Positions 16,048 through 25,921 are shown, counted from the first letter of the stretch. The stretch is DNA of 61,361 nucleotides from Microbulbifer elongatus (GCF_020524885.1 NZ_JAIVKJ010000007.1:1-61361), one strand, 5' to 3'. Made by a program: numbers and translations. Notes: generated by a model not told the origin, from the sequence alone.

Positions 16048-16977
16048 ATGTCTGATCTGGAAAACCGCCGCGAGCGGCTGGAATTCAACAAGCTGCAAAA
16101 GCGTCTGCGCCGCAATGTGGGCAAGGCGATCGCTGACTTCAATATGATTGAAGAGGGCGACAAGGTGATGGTGTGCCTGTCGGGCGGTAAGGATTCCTAT
16201 GCGATGCTGGAAATCCTGATGAACCTGCAGAAGACGGCACCGGTGCACTTTGAGCTGGTGGCGGTGAATATGGATCAGAAGCAGCCGGGTTTCCCGGAGC
16301 ATATTCTGCCGGAGTATCTGCAGTCCATCGGGGTGCCGTACCACATTGTGAATAAAGACACTTACAGTGTGGTGAAAGAGGTGGTGCCGGAAGGTAAAAC
16401 CACGTGTGGACTCTGCTCCCGTCTGCGCCGCGGCACCCTCTATGGTTTTGCCGAGGAGATTGGTGCGACCAAGGTGGCACTGGGGCACCATAAAGACGAT
16501 ATCGTCGAGACGCTGTTTCTGAATATGTTTTACGGTGGTCGCCTGAAGGCGATGCCGCCGAAACTGCGGGCGGATGATGGGCGCAATATTGTGATTCGTC
16601 CGCTGGCGTATTGCCGCGAGTCGGACCTGGTGGATTTTGCCGAGTACAAGAATTTCCCAATCATTCCGTGCAACCTGTGCGGGAGTCAGGAGAATCTGCA
16701 GCGGCAGATGATCAAGGGTATGTTGAATGACTGGGACAAGAAGTTTCCCGGTCGTAGCGATAATATCTTCGCGGCATTGACCAGGGTTTCGCCGTCACAG
16801 CTGGCGGACCGGGATCTGTACGATTTCGAGAGCCTCGAGCTGGACCGTTCTAAACCCGCGCCTGAGGTGGACGCGCGCGCGATCGAGCAGTACGTGGACT
16901 CCTGGATTCCTGCCGATGCGCGTGAGGAGAAGGTTGAGCCGGTGCAGCCGATGTATATCGAGGCGCGCAACCTGTAG
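16048..16977 (+). CDS. ttcA: tRNA 2-thiocytidine(32) synthetase TtcA
   Basis: TtcA activates C32 of several tRNAs with ATP and inserts sulfur using an iron-sulfur cluster. The 309-residue protein has the PP-loop SGGKDS at 45-50, the cluster cysteines in [12 protein letters not shown] (Cys120, Cys123) and a third cysteine in [22 protein letters not shown] is also typical. Its last 128 bases overlap, on the opposite strand, the tail of a hypothetical gene read towards it. Confidence 0.95.
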   Translation: MSDLENRRERLEFNKLQKRLRRNVGKAIADFNMIEEGDKVMVCLSGGKDSYAMLEILMNLQKTAPVHFELVAVNMDQKQPGFPEHILPEYLQSIGVPYHIVNKDTYSVVKEVVPEGKTTCGLCSRLRRGTLYGFAEEIGATKVALGHHKDDIVETLFLNMFYGGRLKAMPPKLRADDGRNIVIRPLAYCRESDLVDFAEYKNFPIIPCNLCGSQENLQRQMIKGMLNDWDKKFPGRSDNIFAALTRVSPSQLADRDLYDFESLELDRSKPAPEVDARAIEQYVDSWIPADAREEKVEPVQPMYIEARNL

Positions 16978-17548
16978 TCGACGGCGGTTCGTCTTCTTCG
17001 ATTAACAGGGTATCGTTGTTCGCAGCCGTGGCATTTGCCGCGGCTGTTTTGGTTTTGGGGTCCAGTTTTTTCTCGGGATTGATCAGTTTGCTATAGCTGT
17101 CCACAAAATCCCGCAAGCTGGCGCTGGGGCCGTGGTGGAAGTGTTTTTTCCACAGTTTTGCCATTTTAGGCAGATCGGTACTTTCCACTTTGTCCACACC
17201 GGCGGCGCGATAGATCAGCCAGGCGATGGCAGTGGCGTAGCGCAGGTTGGTGGCGAGCTCTGCGTGGGGGTGTTGGAGGAAATCTCGCTGGCTGGCGAGT
17301 CCGCGCACTTTGGAGGCGAGAGCCGGGAAGTTGATCAGGTATTTATCCCAGACTTGTCGATGGGTGCTGGGAAGTATCTGGAATATCCCCATGCCGTGGC
17401 GGCTACCCAGTTTGAGGTGAAACCCGAGCTCGGATTCCTGCGCTGCGGTGCCAAGTAAAAGGGCTTCCATACCCGGTGACCAGGCACGTAACTGCTTTAG
17501 TGTGGGACGAACGACGAGCATGCGCAGTTCGTTCAGACAAATACCCAT
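16850..17548 (-). CDS. hypothetical protein related to a phage lysozyme-like family
   Basis: A 232-residue protein of unknown function. Residues about 28-130 resemble a family of uncharacterised phage proteins: [30 protein letters not shown], a run of alanines in TAIAWLIY, and LWKKHFHHG. The Glu of AAQESELG sits where lysozyme-like folds have a catalytic glutamate, but activity is not shown. There is no signal peptide. The last 60 residues are low-complexity (Thr/Ala/Pro, then Arg/Ser) and are encoded antisense to the end of ttcA, so that tail may be poorly conserved or the annotated stop could reflect a frame disruption. The gap from here to putP (17549-17811) shows only a small hairpin at 17760-17776. 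Confidence 0.65.
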   Translation of the reverse strand: MGICLNELRMLVVRPTLKQLRAWSPGMEALLLGTAAQESELGFHLKLGSRHGMGIFQILPSTHRQVWDKYLINFPALASKVRGLASQRDFLQHPHAELATNLRYATAIAWLIYRAAGVDKVESTDLPKMAKLWKKHFHHGPSASLRDFVDSYSKLINPEKKLDPKTKTAAANATAANNDTLLIEEDEPPSTTGCAPRYTSAAPAQPSPHAHRQESRSPRTARSRARPPQARV

Positions 17549-17811
17549 AATGCTTTTAAGGTTCCCTTACTACCTGTTCGGAAAGTGCCGCTCCATAGCG
17601 TTTTCAATACGTTATCGAAGTTCGTGTTTTACATGTTCATCGCGTTGCCGAGGTATGCTTTCACGCAACTCATACCCATGGTTTAGTTTGCGGATTGAGC
17701 AAACGCCAGCAAATGGGTAGATTTACGCGCAATAAAGACCAATAACGCCGGATTCAGCATACGCTTCAGCGAAGCGTGGCTTTATCTGCCAATTCTGACG
17801 GGGAAATCTAC

Positions 17812-19287
17812 ATGTCCGGACAGTGGCTTGTCGCCTTAACGTTTATTGCCTATCTGGCCCTGATTGTTGTCATTGGCGTTTACGCCTACCAGCGCACCAA
17901 AAATGCCAGTGATTACTTTCTGGGTGGCCGCTCTCTGCCGCCGGCGGTAGCGGCGCTCAGTGCGGGGGCATCGGATATGAGCGGCTGGCTGCTGCTGGGC
18001 CTGCCCGGCGCTGCCTATGCGAGTGGTCTCTCTTCCGGGTGGATCGCCATTGGCCTGTTCAGCGGCATCCTGCTGAGCTGGGTCACCATGGCGAGACGCC
18101 TGCGAATTTATACCTATGCGCTGGACGATTCGCTGACGGTGCCGGCCTACCTGCACCGTCGTTTCAATATGGGGCACCCTTACCTGCGTACAATCTGTGC
18201 GTTTTTCATTCTGCTGTTTTTTCTGTTTTATGTGGCGTCCGGACTGATCGCGGGCGGCAAGTTGTTTGAAACGGTATTTGGCTGGGACTATCAGTGGGCG
18301 GTGGTGATTGGTGCTATCGCCGTCATTTCCTACACGCTATTTGGTGGCTTCCTGGCGGTGAGCTGGACCGACGTATTTCAGGGGCTGTTGATGAGTCTGG
18401 CGCTGGTGATCGTGCCCGTCATGGTGATTTCGGACGAGGGTGGCCTGGGCAGCGCGGTTGCATCCATGCGTCAGCAGCATCCGGAGCTGATGCACTGGAT
18501 GACCGACAGCTCCGGCACGGCGCTGGGCGTCGCGGCCATTCTGAGTTCTCTTGCGTGGGGCCTGGGTTATTTCGGCCAGCCGCACATTCTGGCGCGCTTC
18601 AAGGCGCTTAGGCACCCGGACGACATGCCAGTGGCCGCTACGGTAGCGGCGGTCTGGTCTCTGGCGGGTTTTCTCGGCGCCATGTGTGTCGGCCTGTTTG
18701 GTCATCTGGAGCTGGCGCAGACGCTGCCGGACGGCGAGCGTATTTTCATGGCGTTGGTGGAGTCCCTGTTCCACCCCCTGGTTGCCGGCATTCTGCTGGC
18801 GGCGATCCTGTCAGCGATCATGAGTACGGCGGATTCCCAGCTTTTGGTATCGTCGGCGGCGCTGGCGGAAGATATTTACCACGTGTGGTTTGGCAAAAAG
18901 GCCAGTTCGGAAAGTATCGTGAAGGTGGGCCGCTGGGCGGTGGTGGCGTTGTCGCTGATTGCGGTCGGTGTGGCCATGGACCCGGATTCCAAGGTGCTCG
19001 ACGTGGTGGCCTATGCGTGGGCAGGGTTGGGCGCGGCATTTGGCCCGACGATACTGATTAGCCTGTTCTGGTCGCGAATGACCGGTGCAGGCGCGATTGC
19101 CGGGGTACTCGTCGGGGGTATAACCGTTGTTGTCTGGAAACAGCTCTCGGGTGGCCTATTCGATATATACGAGCTGTTGCCCGGCTTTGTGCTCTCCGCA
19201 GCTGCTATTGTTTTAGTAAGTGCTTTGACGCATTGCCCCGACGAAATATCAACGCGCCACCGTCAGTTGCTGGGGCAAAAGCAGTAA
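17812..19287 (+). CDS. putP: sodium/proline symporter PutP
   Basis: A 491-residue sodium:solute symporter with about thirteen membrane segments. The sequence SDYFLGGRSLPPAVAALSAGASDMSGWLLLGLPGAAY is the PutP form of the family start, with residues that contribute to sodium and proline binding. I set the ATG at 17812 because GGGGAAA precedes it and the length then matches PutP; a longer open frame begins 36 bases upstream. No putA is in the window. A gene for a macro-domain protein follows after 65 bases. Confidence 0.92.
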   Translation: MSGQWLVALTFIAYLALIVVIGVYAYQRTKNASDYFLGGRSLPPAVAALSAGASDMSGWLLLGLPGAAYASGLSSGWIAIGLFSGILLSWVTMARRLRIYTYALDDSLTVPAYLHRRFNMGHPYLRTICAFFILLFFLFYVASGLIAGGKLFETVFGWDYQWAVVIGAIAVISYTLFGGFLAVSWTDVFQGLLMSLALVIVPVMVISDEGGLGSAVASMRQQHPELMHWMTDSSGTALGVAAILSSLAWGLGYFGQPHILARFKALRHPDDMPVAATVAAVWSLAGFLGAMCVGLFGHLELAQTLPDGERIFMALVESLFHPLVAGILLAAILSAIMSTADSQLLVSSAALAEDIYHVWFGKKASSESIVKVGRWAVVALSLIAVGVAMDPDSKVLDVVAYAWAGLGAAFGPTILISLFWSRMTGAGAIAGVLVGGITVVVWKQLSGGLFDIYELLPGFVLSAAAIVLVSALTHCPDEISTRHRQLLGQKQ

Positions 19288-19352
19288 TCGATCATCGCAC
19301 ATGCGCAGGACTGCGCGTATGACCGGTGGTGCCTGTGGTTGGAGTATAGAGA

Positions 19353-19865
19353 GTGATCGAAGTACACCTCGGTGATATCACTCGGTTGCACGTGGATGTA
19401 ATCGTCAATGCAGCCAACCAGAGGCTACTCGGCGGCGGCGGTGTCGATGGTGCCATTCATCGCGCCGCCGGCCCGGAGTTGCTCGAAGCCTGCCGCCAGA
19501 TTGGCGGTTGCCCGGTGGGCGAGGTTAGGGCCACACCGGGTTATCGCCTCCCGGTTAAGCGAATTTTTCACACTGTTGGCCCGGTCTGGCGCGGCGGTAA
19601 CCTGGGCGAGCCGGAGTTACTGGCCAGTTGTTACCGCCAGTGTCTGGCTCTGGCCCGCCGCGAACACATCCACTCCATTGCGTTCCCTGCCATCAGTTGC
19701 GGTGTTTACGATTATCCCCCGGAACTCGCCGTCGAAATTGCCGTGGAGCAGGTTCAAAATCACCTGGACCGCGACGATGGACCTCGTCATGTCATATTTT
19801 GTTGTATCGATGAAGATATGGCCGAGCTGTATCGCATGCAGTTGGATGCGTGTGTAAGACGCTGA
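19353..19865 (+). CDS. macro-domain protein, probable O-acetyl-ADP-ribose deacetylase
   Basis: A 170-residue single macro domain of the YmdB/MacroD type, which removes acetyl groups from O-acetyl-ADP-ribose and can reverse ADP-ribosylation. The ADP-ribose site is intact: VNAANQRLLGGGGVDGAIHRAAG at about 20-42, and AISCGVYDYP at about 114-123. Start is GTG, with GGAG about ten bases upstream. It stands alone between putP and the Mpo1-like gene. Confidence 0.92.
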   Translation: MIEVHLGDITRLHVDVIVNAANQRLLGGGGVDGAIHRAAGPELLEACRQIGGCPVGEVRATPGYRLPVKRIFHTVGPVWRGGNLGEPELLASCYRQCLALARREHIHSIAFPAISCGVYDYPPELAVEIAVEQVQNHLDRDDGPRHVIFCCIDEDMAELYRMQLDACVRR

Positions 19866-20015
19866 TACAACTGAAAATGTAACCCGCTTTGCGACCGTCA
19901 TCTGCGACTAACGGTTAAAGGTGACGGCACCTCTGTGACTATTTGGTCAAATCTGGTTCTGCTGTACCATTCCTGAAGCCATCCCAGTCCAATAACAATC
20001 AAGGCGAGGTAGACC

Positions 20016-20480
20016 ATGCGCACAGCAGAGCAGTGGTTCAGCGAATATGGCGAGAGCCACCAGAATTCCACCAACAAGGCCATTCATTGGGTGGCGGTTC
20101 CGCTGATTTATTTAACAGTGGTGGGGCTTTTCTGGTCTATTCCCCAACCCGAATGGATGGCGGTCTTGCCCTGGCTCAATTGGGCCGTGGTCGCGCTGGT
20201 ACCTGCAATCCTGTTTTATGTAGTGATGTCATTCCCGCTGGCGCTGGGGATGATTGCCCTGTCTCTGCTCTGCCTGGGTGCCTGTAGTGCGCTGGAGCGT
20301 GCCGGTTACAGTGTGCTCTGGTGGTCTGTGGGCGTGTTTGTGGTGATGTGGGTGTTCCAGTTTATCGGGCACCATATCGAGGGCAAGAAACCATCCTTCC
20401 TCAAAGATATCCAGTTCCTGCTGATCGGCCCGGCTTGGGTGATCGGCTTTTTGTATCGCAAGCTGGGAATTTCCTACTGA
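20016..20480 (+). CDS. Mpo1-like (DUF962) membrane protein
   Basis: A 154-residue membrane protein with about four hydrophobic segments. The N-terminus (WFSEYGESHQNSTNKAIHWVAVP) and the block HHIEGKKPSFLKDIQFLLIGPAWV define the DUF962/Mpo1 family. In yeast Mpo1 is a dioxygenase that shortens 2-hydroxy fatty acids in phytosphingosine breakdown, using conserved histidines, which are present here. The bacterial substrate is unknown; a role in fatty-acid alpha-oxidation is possible. It converges with the RND pump. Confidence 0.88.
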   Translation: MRTAEQWFSEYGESHQNSTNKAIHWVAVPLIYLTVVGLFWSIPQPEWMAVLPWLNWAVVALVPAILFYVVMSFPLALGMIALSLLCLGACSALERAGYSVLWWSVGVFVVMWVFQFIGHHIEGKKPSFLKDIQFLLIGPAWVIGFLYRKLGISY

Positions 20481-20491
20481 GCAAGTTCAGG

Positions 20492-20513
20492 AGGTAGCAG
20501 GGCGCTGCTACCT
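20492..20513. terminator. hairpin between convergent genes, possible weak terminator
   Basis: AGGTAGCAG-GGCG-CTGCTACCT is a perfect nine-pair stem in the 55-base gap between the Mpo1-like gene and the RND pump gene. There is no T-run, so termination, if any, would be weak or factor-dependent. Confidence 0.4.
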
Positions 20514-20535
20514 GTAAACGTTCTTGTGCCCGGGT

Positions 20536-23500
20536 TCAGTGGTGGGATGTCTGTTCGGGATCTCCCGCCGAACCTGTCTGTTCTTCTTTCTTTCCTCTGT
20601 GTATTTTTTCGCGAGCGCCCTGGACGATCTTGAAAAAGATCGGCACCAGTAGGGTGCCTGCGATACACGCCATAATGGTTCCGCCCATCACTGCGGTGCC
20701 GAGTGAAACCCGGCTTGCAGCACCGGCACCTGACGCGATGACCAGGGGAATGGTGCCCACCACAAACGAGAGGGTTGTCATGATCACTGGGCGGAAGCGC
20801 AATTTTGCCGCGGTTACTGTTGCCTCGTGTAGCGGCAACTTTTCCACTTCCCGTTGTGATTTACCAAATTCGACAATCAGGATTGCGGTCTTCGCAGCCA
20901 GTGCCACCAACAGCACCAGACCAATCTGACCGTACAGGCTGAGAGGCTCGCCGGCAATTATCAGTGCGCCAATGGCGCCGACAATGGCGATGGGTACCGA
21001 CAGGATAATCGCGAACGGCGTCATGAAGGACTCATAAAGCGCGGCCAGGAACAGGAAGGTGAAGATCAGGGAGAGTACCAGGGCGATGGTGGAGGCGTTC
21101 CCGGCCTGGCGCTCCTCGTAGCTGGAATCGGACCAATCGAATTTGAAGCCGGCGGGCAGTGTTTCTATCGCCACCCGTTCGAGTGCGTTCATCGCATCGC
21201 CGGAGCTGTAACCTCCGGCGACATTCGGCCCGCCGCTAATTTTCGCTGCGTCATAGGTGTTGTAGCGTTTCAGGGTAACCGCGCCGAGTATCGGCTCGGT
21301 GCTGAGAATGGCGGGCAGCGGCACCGGCTCGCCTTTTTTGTTGGTGATATAGATTTTTTCCAAATCCCTTTCCTGCTGCCGGAATCGGGATTCAGCCTGC
21401 ACCATGACCTTGAAGGTTTTGTTGTACAGATTGAAATCGTTGACATAGATGGCGCCGAGCTGGGTTTGCAGGGTGAGAAAGATATCGCTGATTTTTATCC
21501 CCAGCGTTTTCGCTTTCACACGGTCAATGTCCAGGCGGATCTGTGGCGAGCCAGCTTTGAAGATTGAGAAGGCGCGAGCGATTTCCGGTTGTTCGGTGGC
21601 CGCCGCGGAAAAGTCTTGAACTACCCGGAACAGTTCCTGGGCGCCCACACCTTGCGTATCTTCGAGCATAAAGGAGAAGCCGGCCATGGCACCGAGACCG
21701 GGAATTGCCGGCGCTCCGAATACCAGCACCTGAGCCTCGGGTAGCTGCGCGAACTGTGCTTGGTATTTCTTTTGCAAGGCCTGCTGCGATACCTCGGGTG
21801 ATGTGCGCTCATCCCAGGGCTTCAGTTTTGCGATAACCATGCCGGCATTGGATTGCAGCATCACGTTCAGCAGGCTGAAGCCATTCACTGACAATACTTT
21901 GTCGATAGCCGGATCTTGCATCAATGCTTCGTTGATCTCATCGATCACCGCAGCCGTGCGCTCCAGGGCAGCGGCCTCGGGCAGTTGCACGTCAACCATG
22001 AAAAACCCTTTATCCTCATCGGGGATAAAGCTTTTGGGAACAGACTGGAACAACAGGAACAGGCAGACGAACAGGCCGGCAATAATGGCGAGGCTCAGTA
22101 AAATATGGCGGGCGAGCCAGTCCACAATTTTGAGGTAACCGCCGGCAATTTTCTCAAATCCCCAGTTGAAGCCGCGGATCACCGCGTTAGGCTTGTGATG
22201 CCCCTCTTTCAGTACGGTTGAGCACAAGGCCGGGCTCAGTGTCAGGGCATTGATCATGGAGATCAGTACAGAAACCGTAATTGTGGTGCCGAACTGACCG
22301 AACATGCGGCCGGTCATCCCCGGTAACAGCATGGTCGGTCCGAACACTGCAAGCAGGACCATAGATGTGGCGACAATGGGGCCCGATACCTCTTGCATGG
22401 CCTTGGCCGTGGCCGCGCGCTTGTCGAGACCTTCCTCGTGCATGATGCGCTCGACATCCTCAACCACGATGATGGCGTCATCGACCACTACCCCGATGGC
22501 GAGGATCAAGCCGAACAGCGTAACCGTATTGATGGTCATGCCCATGGCATAGAGGACGCCGAGTGTGCCGATGATGGATACCGGCACCGCCAGGGTCGGC
22601 ACCAGCGCGGCGCGCACGTTACCCAGGAACAGGTAGGTGACGATAATCACCAGGATCACCGTCATGATCAGGGTCATGACGGTTTCTTCCAGTGAAACGG
22701 CAATAAACTCGGTGGTGTCGTGACCAATGACCGCTTCAACGCCTTCGGGAAAATATTGGGAGAGCTCCTCCACCTTGGCCTTGACGTTCCCGGCCACTTC
22801 CAGTGCATTGGCGTCCGACAATTTGTAAATGGCGAGCAAGACACCGGGCCCGTTATTGTATTCGCCGTACCCTTTGTAAATCTGGGCGCCGAGCTCCACC
22901 CGCGCGATATCCCTGACGCGGACCACACCGCCACTTTCATCGGCGCGCAGTACGATATCGCCGAATTCTTCCTCTGAGTTCAGGCGGCCTTTGGTGGTGA
23001 GTACGTACTGGAACTGGGTGGATTCGGGTGATGGCGGCGTGCCCAGCTGACCCACAGCGGCCTGGATGTTCTGCTCCCGTATCGAAGCGAGCACTTCCGG
23101 TACCGAGATTTCCAGGTTCGCCATCTTGACCGGGTCCAGCCAGATCCGCATACCGTAATCGAGCGGACCGATGATTTTCGCCTCACCAACTCCGGGTACG
23201 CGCGCAAGTTCGTTGAGCAGGTTGAGGGAGGCAAAGTTGGACAGAAAGACGCCGTCAAAGCGATCGTCCGGGGAGAAGAGGTTTACCACCATTAACATGT
23301 CGGAGGAGCGTTTGCGCACCTTGATGCCGCGCTTCAACACCTCCGGGGGGAGGGAGGGCTCTGCCAGTGCGACCCGGTTCTGCACGTCCACCTGCGCCAT
23401 GTCGGCATCGGTATCCATGTCGAAGGTCATGAACAGGGTGTAGGTGCCGTCGCTGCCGGAGTTCGAGGTCATGTACACCATGCCTTCGGCGCCATTGACC

Positions 23501-23712
23501 TGCTCTTCGATGGGAATTGCGACGGCGTTTTTGACCGTCTCCGCATCCGCCCCCGGATAAACGGCGACCACCGAAATTTTCGGTGCAGCGATATCCGGAT
23601 ACTGGTCCACCGGCATTACGATCGCCGCAAGCGCGCCCATAAATGTGATCAGAATGGCAATCACAAACGCGAAGCGCGGACGCTTGATAAACAGGTGGGT
23701 AGGCTCACTCAC
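20536..23712 (-). CDS. RND efflux pump inner-membrane transporter (HAE1/AcrB-like)
   Basis: A 1058-residue proton-driven efflux transporter. It has the twelve-segment RND layout with two large periplasmic loops. The N-terminus FIKRPRFAFVIAILI, the paired acidic residues in GVVVDDAIIVVEDVERIMHEEG in segment 4, and the second-half LLVALAAKTAILIVEFG with its Lys complete the proton relay. Closest in style to the MexF/BpeF group. It follows its adaptor gene by 16 bases. No outer-membrane TolC-like gene and no adjacent TetR- or LysR-type repressor is present, so the pump must use a channel encoded elsewhere. Substrates cannot be read from sequence. Confidence 0.93.
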   Translation of the reverse strand: MSEPTHLFIKRPRFAFVIAILITFMGALAAIVMPVDQYPDIAAPKISVVAVYPGADAETVKNAVAIPIEEQVNGAEGMVYMTSNSGSDGTYTLFMTFDMDTDADMAQVDVQNRVALAEPSLPPEVLKRGIKVRKRSSDMLMVVNLFSPDDRFDGVFLSNFASLNLLNELARVPGVGEAKIIGPLDYGMRIWLDPVKMANLEISVPEVLASIREQNIQAAVGQLGTPPSPESTQFQYVLTTKGRLNSEEEFGDIVLRADESGGVVRVRDIARVELGAQIYKGYGEYNNGPGVLLAIYKLSDANALEVAGNVKAKVEELSQYFPEGVEAVIGHDTTEFIAVSLEETVMTLIMTVILVIIVTYLFLGNVRAALVPTLAVPVSIIGTLGVLYAMGMTINTVTLFGLILAIGVVVDDAIIVVEDVERIMHEEGLDKRAATAKAMQEVSGPIVATSMVLLAVFGPTMLLPGMTGRMFGQFGTTITVSVLISMINALTLSPALCSTVLKEGHHKPNAVIRGFNWGFEKIAGGYLKIVDWLARHILLSLAIIAGLFVCLFLLFQSVPKSFIPDEDKGFFMVDVQLPEAAALERTAAVIDEINEALMQDPAIDKVLSVNGFSLLNVMLQSNAGMVIAKLKPWDERTSPEVSQQALQKKYQAQFAQLPEAQVLVFGAPAIPGLGAMAGFSFMLEDTQGVGAQELFRVVQDFSAAATEQPEIARAFSIFKAGSPQIRLDIDRVKAKTLGIKISDIFLTLQTQLGAIYVNDFNLYNKTFKVMVQAESRFRQQERDLEKIYITNKKGEPVPLPAILSTEPILGAVTLKRYNTYDAAKISGGPNVAGGYSSGDAMNALERVAIETLPAGFKFDWSDSSYEERQAGNASTIALVLSLIFTFLFLAALYESFMTPFAIILSVPIAIVGAIGALIIAGEPLSLYGQIGLVLLVALAAKTAILIVEFGKSQREVEKLPLHEATVTAAKLRFRPVIMTTLSFVVGTIPLVIASGAGAASRVSLGTAVMGGTIMACIAGTLLVPIFFKIVQGAREKIHRGKKEEQTGSAGDPEQTSHH

Positions 23713-23728
23713 AGATCACGGTCCCGAG

Positions 23729-25042
23729 TTACTTGCCGGTGTCGTGGGGGGTATATACATCCCCCGGCTGATTTCGCTGTCTCGCTTCCATCGTCGCCTT
23801 CTGGTACTCGCGGAACGCTTCGCGCTCTTTGCGCAGTTGCTCGCGCAGGGAATAGGGCGGGGGGCGCAGGTTTGGTGGCGCCGGGTCATCCAGTTGTTTG
23901 ATGTCGACAGCGGTCATTTCCACTTCATCGCCCGGGCTGACTTTTTGCAGGCCTTCGACGAGCACACGGTCGCCCACCTTGAGTCCTTTCCGCACCGCCC
24001 AATTGGGCCCTATGCGCAGACCGACTTCGATATTTGCCCGTTTGACCTTTTTTTCATTGTCCAGCAGATAGACATAATGCCCCTGTTGATCCTGGGAGAC
24101 GGCTTTCTGCGGAATGACGATGCGCACCACTTCCTCCAGCAGTTTGCCGCGCAGAGTGACATTTTCCTTGGGGAGCAGCAGACCGTCAGGATTGTGGAAC
24201 AGGATGCGTGCAGCGACGGTGCCGCGAGTAGCCGCGGCGGTGGCATCCCAGGAAAAAAACTCTCCCTTGAATGGGTACACGGTACCCCCTGGTAACTCGA
24301 TGTAGAGCTCCATATTCGGGATGGCGCGACCCTGCTGTTCCAGCTTCTCCACCGCCGCGTAAAACTCGTTGTAGGCTTTCTGGCCAATGTGGGCGAGGAC
24401 ATAGACCGGGTCTATTTTGACCAGCTGCGTAATCGGCACAGAATTGGGCAGGATGAAAAAGTCTCCCACAGCGTAATTGGGGTGGCCCGTGCGCCCGGAA
24501 AATGGCGCGTATATCGATGTATGGGAAAGGTCCTGCTTGGCCTGTCTCAGCGTGGTCTGGGCTGTGTTGAGCTGTGCCTCCGCCGCCTGCATATCGGATT
24601 TGGCGGTGTCGAAGTCTTTTGCCGAGATGTATCCCTGCGGACGCAGGTCCCGTGCACGCTCGAAGTTCGCCCGTGTTTCCTCGAAGTTAGACAGTGCTTC
24701 AGTGACCTGGGACTCAGCCGTGGCAACGGCCGTTTCAAAGGGATAGGGGTCCAGTCTTACGAGCTCTTCGCCCTGTTCGAAAAATTTACCCGGCTCGATG
24801 TTCTGGTACAGAATCCTCGAAGCGACAATGGGGAAAATCTGCGCCGTTTCCACTGCTTCCACCACCGCAGGTACTTCAAAACTCGGTCTGAAGCTCATGC
24901 GCTTGGCTTCGACAACCTCCACCTTTTTCGGCGGGGGTGTGGGTTTCGCCGCCTCCTTATCCCCGCAGCCAACGGACAACAGGCAGGCGGCGAATACAAG
25001 ATTCCGCAAGCGGCACGTGTTACGTAAGGATTGGTACATCAT
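23729..25042 (-). CDS. RND efflux periplasmic adaptor lipoprotein
   Basis: A membrane-fusion protein of about 437 residues that links the inner-membrane pump to an outer-membrane channel. The signal ends in a lipobox (LLSVGC), so the protein is anchored by a lipid. Barrel-sandwich halves flank a helical hairpin (around residues 95-155), and the signature LSHTSIYAPFSGRTG is present. The C-terminus is charged and proline-rich (DPAPPNLRPPPY). Two adjacent ATGs at 25042 and 25039 are candidates; the longer frame from a TTG is less likely. The Lrp-type gene lies upstream on the same strand but 100 bases away, so a separate promoter is likely. Confidence 0.9.
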   Translation of the reverse strand: MMYQSLRNTCRLRNLVFAACLLSVGCGDKEAAKPTPPPKKVEVVEAKRMSFRPSFEVPAVVEAVETAQIFPIVASRILYQNIEPGKFFEQGEELVRLDPYPFETAVATAESQVTEALSNFEETRANFERARDLRPQGYISAKDFDTAKSDMQAAEAQLNTAQTTLRQAKQDLSHTSIYAPFSGRTGHPNYAVGDFFILPNSVPITQLVKIDPVYVLAHIGQKAYNEFYAAVEKLEQQGRAIPNMELYIELPGGTVYPFKGEFFSWDATAAATRGTVAARILFHNPDGLLLPKENVTLRGKLLEEVVRIVIPQKAVSQDQQGHYVYLLDNEKKVKRANIEVGLRIGPNWAVRKGLKVGDRVLVEGLQKVSPGDEVEMTAVDIKQLDDPAPPNLRPPPYSLREQLRKEREAFREYQKATMEARQRNQPGDVYTPHDTGK

Positions 25043-25144
25043 TTCCCGCAACTTGAGTGAATAGATCTATCTCTATTTATCCTAGAAGGCGGGGACCGAA
25101 CCGGTGGCGGGCAACGCGGCAGTTGGCGCGTTATTTATCCGTAT

Positions 25145-25630
25145 TCAGCGGTTGTAGTGTACCGGTACCTCCAAAGTCTCCTTGACCTGCTCCATTACTA
25201 CGTAGCTGGTGCACTCCTGAACCTCCGGCAGGGTCAGCAGTGTTTCTCCGTAAAATTTTCGGTAGGCCGTCATATCTGCGACTCGAGCCTTGATCAGGTA
25301 ATCAAAACTGCCCGATACCAGATAGCACTCTTGTACTTCCGGAAGTTCAGAGACCGCACTGCGAAACGCCTCGAACGCGTCTTGCGCGGAACGATTGAGG
25401 CGGATCTGCACGAACACCACCAGAGCGGCATCCAGGAACTCGGGATTGATCAGCGTGGTGTAGCCCTGAATGACACCATCGGATTCCATTTTCTTGACCC
25501 GTTCTACGCAGGGGGTGGCGGTCAGGCCCACCTGGCGGGCCAGCTCGGCATAGCTGGTGCGGCCGTTCTTCTGCAGTACGCGAAGAATGTTGCGGTCGAT
25601 GGTGCTGAGTTCGTTGGCGCGGCGTTTCAT
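25145..25630 (-). CDS. Lrp/AsnC-family transcriptional regulator
   Basis: A 161-residue regulator. The N-terminal helix-turn-helix spans about 10-60 (LSTIDRNILRVLQKNGRTSYAELARQVGL with the following VERVKKMESDGVI), and the C-terminal RAM domain holds the amino-acid sensing fold (CYLVSGSFDYLIKA). It is divergent from ald, the usual place for a regulator of alanine dehydrogenase, so alanine or a related amino acid is the likely signal. It probably binds the GTGGATTCCAC palindromes in the shared upstream region, one of which is 28 bases before its own start and could give autoregulation. Confidence 0.92.
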   Translation of the reverse strand: MKRRANELSTIDRNILRVLQKNGRTSYAELARQVGLTATPCVERVKKMESDGVIQGYTTLINPEFLDAALVVFVQIRLNRSAQDAFEAFRSAVSELPEVQECYLVSGSFDYLIKARVADMTAYRKFYGETLLTLPEVQECTSYVVMEQVKETLEVPVHYNR

Positions 25631-25657
25631 GGGCTCTGTTCACTCTCGGGCTGACTG

Positions 25658-25668
25658 GTGGATTCCAC
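25658..25668. promoter_or_regulatory. putative Lrp-type operator, site A
   Basis: GTGGATTCCAC is a perfect palindrome around a central T, 28 bases upstream of the Lrp-type gene. The identical 11-mer recurs at 25794-25804. Confidence 0.6.
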
Positions 25669-25701
25669 TACTTTGTTCTGGCGTTGGATACCTTTTGCGC
25701 A

Positions 25702-25720
25702 GTGGATACCCAGTGGAATC
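25702..25720. promoter_or_regulatory. putative Lrp-type operator, degenerate site B
   Basis: GTGGATACCCAGTGGAATC contains two half sites related to GTGGATTCCAC in the same direction. It lies between the two perfect copies. Confidence 0.4.
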
Positions 25721-25792
25721 TGCGGCTTGACTTGGCTGTAGCGCAATTTTCGGTTCTGTTTGGCTAAAAAGCGTACTTTGCGCCAAATAACT

Positions 25793-25805
25793 AGTGGATT
25801 CCACT
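25793..25805. promoter_or_regulatory. putative Lrp-type operator, site C
   Basis: AGTGGATTCCACT is a 13-base perfect palindrome, 116 bases upstream of ald. A further half site (GATCCACT) is at 25829-25836, where the -35 box of the ald promoter would lie; the -10 element TATACT is at 25850-25855. Lack of a good -35 suggests that ald needs an activator bound here. Confidence 0.6.
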
Positions 25806-25921
25806 GATGATATCCAAAAATTTGTAAAGATCCACTTGAAAGAGGTGCTTATACTGCGGGAATCCAACAAAAGAAGACGCGTATTTGATTACGCGGATGC
25901 AGAGTACTAGGAGAAGACGTT

